6,196 bases of DNA from Acidobacteriota bacterium (lineage in GTDB: Bacteria; Acidobacteriota; Terriglobia; Terriglobales; Acidobacteriaceae), in assembly GCA_003224995.1 (NCBI GenBank), contig QIAI01000361.1, positions 7,560 through 13,755 on the forward strand, written 5' to 3'. Under the pieces are notes generated by a model. It saw nothing but the letters and a program-made list of their open reading frames with translations. It had not been told where the DNA came from and made no database searches. Each line of letters starts with the position of its first letter. Position 1 is the first letter of the stretch. Below are positions 1 to 5,231 of this stretch, piece by piece. The translations under genes and the position numbers were made by a program.

Positions 1-300
1 ATCAAACATCGCGCAAGACGGATAGGCTCGGGACGTTCGGTTACGCCGTCGGCGATGACGCCGTGCAAGGCCTCGCTCCACCAGTCGTACGCGGGTATTT
101 CCAGACGCGGGATTGCGCGAGCTGGATTCACAAGCTGCGATGCCTTTTCTTGTAGAGTCATGCGTTGGACAAGGTCCGCGGCACGCTCCTTCGGGCGGAA
201 GCTTGGGATCCATGTAAGGAAAGTGGGAGGCGTCCTGCGCAATGGAAGGTCAGACCATGATCAGAATGCAAGCGGCGAGGACTACCAGGTTGAATCTTCC
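1..300 (-). pseudogene. GH3 beta-glycosidase (xylosidase/glucosidase type), N-terminal part, disrupted and cut by the window edge
   Basis: Read on the minus strand, three pieces join into a recognisable GH3 N-terminus. Positions 300-253 encode a hydrophobic signal-like stretch ([14 protein letters not shown]). Positions 249-190 encode [20 protein letters not shown] in the same frame. Positions 188-15 encode [20 protein letters not shown], then a [14 protein letters not shown] block in another frame. The RMTLxEK and WWSEALHGV patterns are typical of GH3 beta-xylosidases and beta-glucosidases. The copy is damaged. A TGA at 252-250 interrupts the signal peptide. One extra G near 187-189 shifts the frame between PPE and ERAAD. 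A missing base near 10-14 appears to shift the expected LAxxFD motif. No ATG, GTG or TTG in the signal-peptide frame lies between the esterase stop and the TGA, except an ATG at 258-256 two codons before the TGA. Arg replaces residues usually Phe and Gly in the xFPEPIGL region. It follows the esterase on the same strand and would be the last visible operon member. True decay and contig-end sequencing error cannot be separated here. Confidence 0.72.
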
Positions 301-399
301 GGAGTAGTTCTTCTTCTCTCCCCAAAACTCTTTGGAAAATGAGGAATCGACAATCGATCTCGCAGGTAGCTGGCTTTGAATAAAACGCGGTGGCGCCTG

Positions 400-1467
400 C
401 TACCGGCAGTTTGCTTCGAAACAAAGACTGCGGCTGAAGAACGGCAACACGTGATTCTGAAAACGGTCAGCCACCTTGCTCGTATGAGTGCCGGAATATA
501 TTTCAAAAGTGTTCGTGATGCCATATTTGTCAAAATTGTCGTGCAGTTTTCCAGCATCGACTCGTAATCCGTCCTGGTCGCCAACATCAATAGCGATTGC
601 GCGATATTGGCGAAGACCGCCTACATACTGATCCATAAATGCCAAGGGTGCGTTTGCCGCCCATTTCGCCAGGATATCCGGTTGAGGCTGGCCATCCTTG
701 GTTGGCAGATCCAGATATAGCGGCGGATTTTTCGGATCGGGTGACCATGCCGCCGCGGACGCAAGCTGCGCCCGTTGAGAGAACGGCAGCTTGGCGGAGT
801 CTTCGGGGGTCTTTACCGCTTCCAGGGCCTTTTCTAGTTCTGGGTTCGCAGGCCGCGGCGACAAGCAGCACGGGCTCATGATGTACAGGCTGCCGAACAC
901 ATCGGCTTGTTTCATGCCGATTCGGGTTGCGCCATAGCCTCCCATGGAGTGGCCGACCAAGCCGCGGCTCCATCGGTTTGGAAGCGTCCGGTAATGCGTG
1001 TCGATGTAGGCCACGATGTCGCGCGCGATGAATTGCTCGAAGTCTCCCGTGGTGACCGAACTGGAATACATCGAGCCGTTGTGCAGCGTCTTCGAGTCGG
1101 GCAGCACAACGATCATTTGCTTCGCGCCTTGTGCGAAGGCGCCTTCAATGGTTTTCGGAACGTGGATTTCATGACTCCATTGCTCAGCGCCGATGGAAAA
1201 GCCGTGCAAGGCATAAACCAGGGGGTAGCGGCGAGACGTTTCCTTGGCATAGCTCGGAGGCAAGAAAACAAAAACATCACGATCGACGGCATCGCCCTCC
1301 AGATTGCCTTCCAGGGCGGTTCCGTGGACCTTAATATGTTCGACAGTCACCGGCTGAGCACCGGGAACAACGGCAGGCACCTCGGTCTGCACTTGTGCAA
1401 AAATTCGAGACGTCGGAAGAATGGCTATCGCCAGCGCTAGCACGCAGAAAGATTGCCTTGGAATCAT
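400..1467 (-). CDS. Secreted alpha/beta-hydrolase esterase (putative esterase PF00756, CE1/feruloyl or acetyl esterase-like), 355 aa
   Basis: Serine hydrolase expected to cleave ester-linked acyl groups, probably outside the cytoplasm. Residues 1-24 form a signal peptide (MIPRQ, a hydrophobic core, then RIFA before Gln25). The hydrolase domain runs from about residue 42 to 348. It has RDVFVFLPPSY (63-73) and YALHGF (85-90, the oxyanion-hole region). The nucleophile motif GHSMGG gives Ser174. DVGDQDG (294-300) supplies the likely acid, Asp297 or Asp299, and GTHTS gives the likely His328. Order and spacing fit the PF00756 esterase fold. The ATG at 1467 is preferred over an upstream in-frame ATG at 1638 because it begins a proper signal peptide and has an AGAGGA site 5 bp upstream. 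The longer start would overlap the alpha-galactosidase 3' end with non-family sequence. The gene lies 88 bp downstream of the alpha-galactosidase on the same strand with no clear terminator between, so co-transcription is likely. Substrate (feruloyl, acetyl or other ester) is unresolved. A simple S-formylglutathione hydrolase is less likely because of the signal peptide. Confidence 0.88.
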   Translation of the reverse strand: MIPRQSFCVLALAIAILPTSRIFAQVQTEVPAVVPGAQPVTVEHIKVHGTALEGNLEGDAVDRDVFVFLPPSYAKETSRRYPLVYALHGFSIGAEQWSHEIHVPKTIEGAFAQGAKQMIVVLPDSKTLHNGSMYSSSVTTGDFEQFIARDIVAYIDTHYRTLPNRWSRGLVGHSMGGYGATRIGMKQADVFGSLYIMSPCCLSPRPANPELEKALEAVKTPEDSAKLPFSQRAQLASAAAWSPDPKNPPLYLDLPTKDGQPQPDILAKWAANAPLAFMDQYVGGLRQYRAIAIDVGDQDGLRVDAGKLHDNFDKYGITNTFEIYSGTHTSKVADRFQNHVLPFFSRSLCFEANCR

Positions 1468-1472
1468 TGGTG

Positions 1473-1478
1473 TCCTCT
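1473..1478 (-). promoter_or_regulatory. Ribosome binding site of the esterase
   Basis: AGAGGA on the minus strand, 5 bp before the ATG at 1467. It settles the esterase start. The surrounding 88-bp gap between alpha-galactosidase and esterase shows no obvious promoter and no hairpin with a T-run. Confidence 0.7.
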
Positions 1479-1555
1479 CGCGAATCTTATTGCACCACAG
1501 ATGACTAGATATCCACGCTAGCTGGCCGCCGCATGACAATGGTACGACGCGAGAT

Positions 1556-3721
1556 CTAGTTCGAGAGCAAGCACCCCATGCGCGTCCGGGGAAACTCAAG
1601 CTGCAGCGATCCCTCTCCGGTCGTGACCTTGATGCCAAGATCCGTGGGGTACAGAACTCTGGCGTCGCCGTATGGCCAAGGAATTTTCACCTCAGCAGGA
1701 CCTTCGATTCTCCAGACCGCAAGCAGGGTTCGCCGCGGAGACTTCATGCCTAGAGCAACAGGGGTTTTGAAATCGGTGACATCAGACAACCCGGCTGGAT
1801 AGAAAGGAACCGCCTCCGGAATATCCTTGCGAAGTAGGTCCCTGTATACACGGATACCTTCTGCTACCTGTTTCCCTGCTGGCGCAGAAAGCGAGTCCAG
1901 CCGTCCGCTTTGGTGAATGCGGCACATCATCGCCGTAACCATGTTGAAGCTGGCTTGATCGGCGTCGGCGTTTGCCAAGGGATAAGACCAGATAGCGAGT
2001 TGCTCGGGCAGAACGGCGGCAGAAGCACCGACCAGAATTGCGGGCAGCCGAAGATAGTTTTCCTGGTCGGTCATCGATTGTATTTGGAGGCGGCTCAGCA
2101 TCGCATAGTCCATACGTCCGCCGCCGCTGCCGCAGTTCTCGATGACGAGATCAGGGTAACGGTTCAGAATGCCGTCGAGCCATGAGAGATGTGCGCGGTT
2201 GTGCTCGAGGAGGCCTTGACCGACACTATCCGCGTTGAGCTCGGTTCCTTGCAACGAGTCGACGTTGTAGTCCATCTTGATATAGCCGACACCATACTCG
2301 TTCACGAGTCTCGCAAATACCTGATCGAGATAAGCCGTTACTTCGGGATTGCGGAAATCGAGCAAGAATCGCGAATTCTTTAATACTCTCTTGCCGTGAC
2401 GCACGAAGAACCAGTTATCGGGCTTCTGGGCGAGCAGCGACTTTGCGCCGGCAACCTCCGGTTCGAGCCACAATCCTGGGACCATGCCAGCAAGCCTGAT
2501 TTGATCGAGGACAAACTTCAGTCCGTGCGGCCAGCGCGTCGAGGATGGCTGCCAGGCCCCTATGGTTTGACTCCAATCCTCTTTGATATCTGCATACCAT
2601 CCGGCGTCGATCACGAAATACTCGCAGCCCGCCTTCGCGGCAGCAGCAATCATGGGCAATTCTTTTTCCTCTGTCGGATCGGCCCAAAGGCAATTCATGT
2701 AGTCGTTGAAAATCACCGGGCATTGCGAGTTTCTGCGATGCGATTTTTCGCAAACAACTCGCCGGTAGCGGGTTAAAGCCTCTACCGCATTGCTGAATCC
2801 GCCCTGTACACATCCGATTGCGACCGGAACAGTCTGGTAGGTCTGCCCAGGGTTCAAGCCCTTCCATGCTGCAGAATGCAGATCATCGGGGCCCCCGAGG
2901 TACGCGTACACATCATCGGCGTAGTTGTCGCGCGCAGAAATATTCGAGATTTCCCAGTACCAGGATCCGTTGTGTTCAATCTGCCAGAACCAAGTGAGAC
3001 CTAGCCTGGTGTTTTCGACCATGGCCATCGGCAAGTACCGCTCTGTCGACCAACTGCCGATGCTTTCTGCTCGCGCTTCAGACCAGCTTGTCCGCTCGTT
3101 CTCTACGAATCCCATCTCCGAGGGACGGAGGGTGTGCCACTGTCCCTCCGCCATCCAGCTGTTCAGGGCAACATGGATGCGGAGTTCACGGTCGTACGCT
3201 TGTGGTGCGGCAAGACCGTGCAGCATCGCTGAGCTTAGAAACTCAATACCCACTGGAGAACTGCCGGTATTGGTGACCCGAGCGTAGCGCCGGACCACGG
3301 GAACTCCTGCAAAGGCCTCATAAACAGACTCAATTTTCAGTTTCAGGATCGGATCCGTATGCATGCACACGAGGCGCTTGCCGCTGGCTGTGGACTCCTC
3401 GCGCTGTCCTGCAAACAGCAGCCGAGCTCCCGGCTCCCCAACTCCCGACTTCATACCTTGATCGGGCGAATTTTCGCCGCTGCATTGAAGGGCGACTTCG
3501 GGACCGGAGGAATGGTCACCTGCGGGCAGGGTAAGACCCAATGGGACGAGGGCTTTCTGGCGCAACCTTCCGGCGCTCACGTCGAACGAGAAAACCAGCT
3601 CATTGGTTTTCCATTGAAATGGTTCTGAGCTTGTCGAGGCAGGCGCAAATCGCGAGAGCGATGGTGCGAAAGCGCTGAACGTCAAAGCTCCACTGGACAC
3701 CAAGAAAATTCTGCGATCCAT
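1556..3721 (-). CDS. Tat-exported GH36-type alpha-galactosidase, 721 aa
   Basis: Retaining glycosidase expected to release terminal alpha-linked galactose from galactosides or galactomannan side chains. MDRRIFLV at the N-terminus followed by a hydrophobic stretch is a Tat signal, so it should act in the periplasm or outside. Residues about 35-325 are the N-terminal beta-sandwich of GH36. The TIM-barrel starts at IFNDYMNCLWADPTEEKELP (336-355). It then carries IDAGWY (371-376), GLWLEPE (416-422), IKMDYN with the likely nucleophile Asp484, ENCGSGGGR (528-536) and SMTDQENY with the likely acid/base Asp552. Residues about 650-721 form the C-terminal beta domain. Length is near the family norm of about 700-750. 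An in-frame ATG at 3820 would add 33 residues, but it lies inside the candidate promoter/operator and would bury the Tat motif. The start at 3721 is preferred although its GGAG is 11 bp away. IDAGWY replaces the DDGW pair of classical GH36 enzymes, so this belongs to a divergent subgroup. Another alpha-linked galactoside, or alpha-N-acetylgalactosamine, cannot be excluded. Confidence 0.9.
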   Translation of the reverse strand: MDRRIFLVSSGALTFSAFAPSLSRFAPASTSSEPFQWKTNELVFSFDVSAGRLRQKALVPLGLTLPAGDHSSGPEVALQCSGENSPDQGMKSGVGEPGARLLFAGQREESTASGKRLVCMHTDPILKLKIESVYEAFAGVPVVRRYARVTNTGSSPVGIEFLSSAMLHGLAAPQAYDRELRIHVALNSWMAEGQWHTLRPSEMGFVENERTSWSEARAESIGSWSTERYLPMAMVENTRLGLTWFWQIEHNGSWYWEISNISARDNYADDVYAYLGGPDDLHSAAWKGLNPGQTYQTVPVAIGCVQGGFSNAVEALTRYRRVVCEKSHRRNSQCPVIFNDYMNCLWADPTEEKELPMIAAAAKAGCEYFVIDAGWYADIKEDWSQTIGAWQPSSTRWPHGLKFVLDQIRLAGMVPGLWLEPEVAGAKSLLAQKPDNWFFVRHGKRVLKNSRFLLDFRNPEVTAYLDQVFARLVNEYGVGYIKMDYNVDSLQGTELNADSVGQGLLEHNRAHLSWLDGILNRYPDLVIENCGSGGGRMDYAMLSRLQIQSMTDQENYLRLPAILVGASAAVLPEQLAIWSYPLANADADQASFNMVTAMMCRIHQSGRLDSLSAPAGKQVAEGIRVYRDLLRKDIPEAVPFYPAGLSDVTDFKTPVALGMKSPRRTLLAVWRIEGPAEVKIPWPYGDARVLYPTDLGIKVTTGEGSLQLEFPRTRMGCLLSN

Positions 3722-3794
3722 ATAGATAAGCGCTCCGCCGCGAATCATGCCAAGCGTCGAAATCAGAAGACTCGACGGAGTGATCGAGCTTCCA

Positions 3795-3823
3795 ATAATA
3801 AGCGGTAACTGTATCGACATCTT
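3795..3823 (-). promoter_or_regulatory. Candidate sigma70 promoter of the alpha-galactosidase operon
   Basis: Minus strand: -10 hexamer TATTAT at 3800-3795 (five of six to TATAAT), preceded by a 17-bp spacer at 3817-3801. The hexamer at the -35 position (3823-3818, AAGATG) is poor. TTAAGA, 19 bp from the -10, is an alternative. The transcript would begin near 3788, giving a leader of roughly 67 nt to the ATG at 3721. The geometry matches the reductase promoter at 5109-5137, which raises confidence. The rest of the 258-bp gap up to the LacI stop shows only a weak mismatched hairpin and no gene. Confidence 0.5.
3803..3816. promoter_or_regulatory. Putative LacI-family operator, copy 1
   Basis: CGGTAACTGTATCG on the plus strand, an imperfect palindrome of form CGrTA-N4-TAyCG. 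Read on the minus strand it is CGATACAGTTACCG, which matches the copy at 5116-5129 at 11 of 14 positions, with all differences in the centre. It fills the spacer of the alpha-galactosidase promoter. Binding there would block RNA polymerase. Assignment to the adjacent repressor is inference from position and repetition. Confidence 0.6.
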
Positions 3824-3979
3824 AAATGAATTACCAGCAGTCGCGAGACAAGTTTAGAACCGATGATGGGAGAGCCAGTCGGAGCCGAGGGGGCGTTGAC
3901 GAGCGACGCATGAACTTTGAACACTTCAGGTTTGAGCCTTGAGTGAACAACCAGGAATAAATCACGTTCAGCTTACAGG

Positions 3980-5032
3980 CTAGCTGCGGGATTTTGTCTT
4001 GGAAGAGGCCTGCTTCGCTTCCCGTCGCTGGGTCGATCGGCGCACGATCAATTCCGGTTGCAGCACGACCGTTTCAGGCCTGGGCGGCATTTTGGAGTTC
4101 AGGATTCCAAGTGCGATTCGCGCCGCTTCCTCGCCGATTCGCCGGCTGTGCTGGTCGATGCTCGAGAGCGGGACACGCAACGAGTCGTCATAATGAAGGT
4201 TTCCGCAGCCGATCACCGCGATGTCCTCTGGAATGCGTATTCCCTGATCTATCGCATAGTTCATCGCGCCCATCGCGAGCGGATCATTAAAACAGAAGAC
4301 TCCATCCGGCCTTGGGTTGAGACCTAAGAGTTCGCGCATGGCGTCCGCGCCGCGCTGCTTGGTATCAACATCTCCTTTGCGTTCCGTAATAATGTAGTTG
4401 TCAACGACTCTCCGTCCGGTTTGTGCCAAGGCTCGCCTATAACCCTCGACCCGGCGAATACCCGTGCTTGTTTCCGGGCCACGAATGTGTGCGATTCTCT
4501 TGCACCCGATATCGATCAGGTGCGAGGTGGCTAGCCTTCCGACTGCCTCATCGTCCACTCCAATGAAATTGGCCGCAAGGCCAGGCAAGACTCTGTCGAT
4601 CAGCACATAGGGAGTCTTCTGCTTCTCGATTCGGAAGAAGAGGTCCACGGTCGAGCGGCAAGACGCGATTATTATTGCGTCAAGGCGGCGTGCCAGCAGT
4701 TGACTAATTTCCTGTTCCTCGATGTCGGGGTCTTCTTCAGAGGAGGAAATGATCAGATAGTAGCCGCTCCCTCTCAAGATTTCTGAGAGCGATTTCGCGA
4801 TTTCCGCGAAGAAAGGATGAAGCAGGTCCGGAACCACCAGGCCGACCAGATACGTGCGCCCGGTCACCAGGCTCCGGGCAGCCAGATTGGGGCGGTAATC
4901 AAGTTCTTTCACCCGGGCCAGAACCCGCTCGCGCGTCTCGTCTCCTACGTCGGGATGATTGCGCAGGACCTTGGAAATGGTGATCACGGATACCCCAAGA
5001 TCCCTGGCGATGTCCTTCATTCGTGTGCTCAT
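3980..5032 (-). CDS. LacI-family transcriptional repressor, 350 aa
   Basis: Sugar-responsive DNA-binding regulator acting in the cytoplasm as a dimer or tetramer. Residues 5-24 form the helix-turn-helix (MKDIARDLGVSVITISKVLR), followed by NHPDVGDETRERV. The hinge helix is at PNLAARSL (48-55). The periplasmic-binding-protein-like sensor domain spans about 61-332, with GLVVPDLLHPFFAEI (64-78), GVFCFNDPLAMGAM (244-257) and PEDIAVIGCGN (268-278). The tail (331-350) is basic and serine-rich. Length is normal for the family. ATG 5032 is chosen because it gives the usual short lead (MSTR) before KDIA. A GTG at 5083 would add 17 unrelated residues. ATG 5020 is possible but shorter than usual. No Shine-Dalgarno sequence is visible before 5032. 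The gene is divergent from the reductase and 258 bp upstream of the alpha-galactosidase start. Two matching palindromes lie in front of both targets, which supports a local repressor, probably also autoregulated since one site is about 84 bp upstream of its own start. The effector is unknown, plausibly galactose or a galactoside. Confidence 0.93.
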   Translation of the reverse strand: MSTRMKDIARDLGVSVITISKVLRNHPDVGDETRERVLARVKELDYRPNLAARSLVTGRTYLVGLVVPDLLHPFFAEIAKSLSEILRGSGYYLIISSSEEDPDIEEQEISQLLARRLDAIIIASCRSTVDLFFRIEKQKTPYVLIDRVLPGLAANFIGVDDEAVGRLATSHLIDIGCKRIAHIRGPETSTGIRRVEGYRRALAQTGRRVVDNYIITERKGDVDTKQRGADAMRELLGLNPRPDGVFCFNDPLAMGAMNYAIDQGIRIPEDIAVIGCGNLHYDDSLRVPLSSIDQHSRRIGEEAARIALGILNSKMPPRPETVVLQPELIVRRSTQRREAKQASSKTKSRS

Positions 5033-5108
5033 AGATTGTTCAACAGTATATAGAACACGCGCGGCGACCGGTTTGCAGAGCACCAGCAGGTGGACGCAGC
5101 AGTGTTTA

Positions 5109-5137
5109 TTGACATCGATAACTTTACCGATTATCTT
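5109..5137 (+). promoter_or_regulatory. Candidate sigma70 promoter of the aldo/keto reductase
   Basis: Plus strand: a perfect TTGACA -35 box at 5109-5114, a 17-bp spacer at 5115-5131, and TATCTT at 5132-5137 (four of six to TATAAT). Transcription would begin near 5144, leaving a leader of about 88 nt before the ATG at 5232. The spacer is occupied by the putative operator. No gene is seen in the 199-bp intergenic region. Confidence 0.65.
5116..5129. promoter_or_regulatory. Putative LacI-family operator, copy 2
   Basis: CGATAACTTTACCG, part of the 18-bp near-palindrome ATCGATAACTTTACCGAT (5114-5131; 14 of 18 positions symmetric). It is close to the perfect form CGATAACGTTATCG, whose AACGTT centre is common among LacI-family operators. 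It sits between the -35 and -10 boxes of the reductase promoter and upstream of the repressor's own start. Confidence 0.68.
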
Positions 5138-5220
5138 CCTTCGAGTACAGTTTCTGTGTGCTTTTTGCTACCTGCTCGTGATCCATGAGTAAGGCCTGAA
5201 GCCCCCGGTTCGCGGAAGAT

Positions 5221-5225
5221 GAGGG
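5221..5225 (+). promoter_or_regulatory. Ribosome binding site of the aldo/keto reductase
   Basis: GAGGG, 6 bp before the ATG at 5232. An in-frame TGA at 5220-5222 sits just upstream, so 5232 is the first possible ATG in this frame and the start is well fixed. Confidence 0.7.
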
Positions 5226-5231
5226 TTCGAC

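Noticed and set aside
282..590. 102-codon minus-strand frame spanning the esterase 3' end and the GH3 5' region
   Set aside because: It uses a shadow frame of the esterase and ends in a different frame from the GH3 signal peptide.
907..1440. 177-codon plus-strand open frame opposite the esterase
   Set aside because: It has no recognisable domain and lies wholly antisense to a well-supported esterase with signal peptide and catalytic triad. It is a shadow frame.
1468..1638. 57-residue N-terminal extension of the esterase
   Set aside because: It overlaps the alpha-galactosidase 3' end, has no family similarity, and would bury the signal peptide that begins at 1467.
2415..2867. 150-codon minus-strand frame inside the alpha-galactosidase
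   Set aside because: Out of frame within the GH36 catalytic domain, with low-complexity Arg-rich composition. The alpha-galactosidase frame carries all the family motifs.
3926..3955. Possible hairpin CACT..AGG / CCT..AGTG downstream of the LacI-type gene
   Set aside because: The stem is broken by tandem mismatches and no T-run follows, so an intrinsic terminator cannot be supported.
5185..5199. Four-codon upstream frame ATG AGT AAG GCC TGA in the reductase leader
   Set aside because: Too short and without a ribosome site. Expected by chance.
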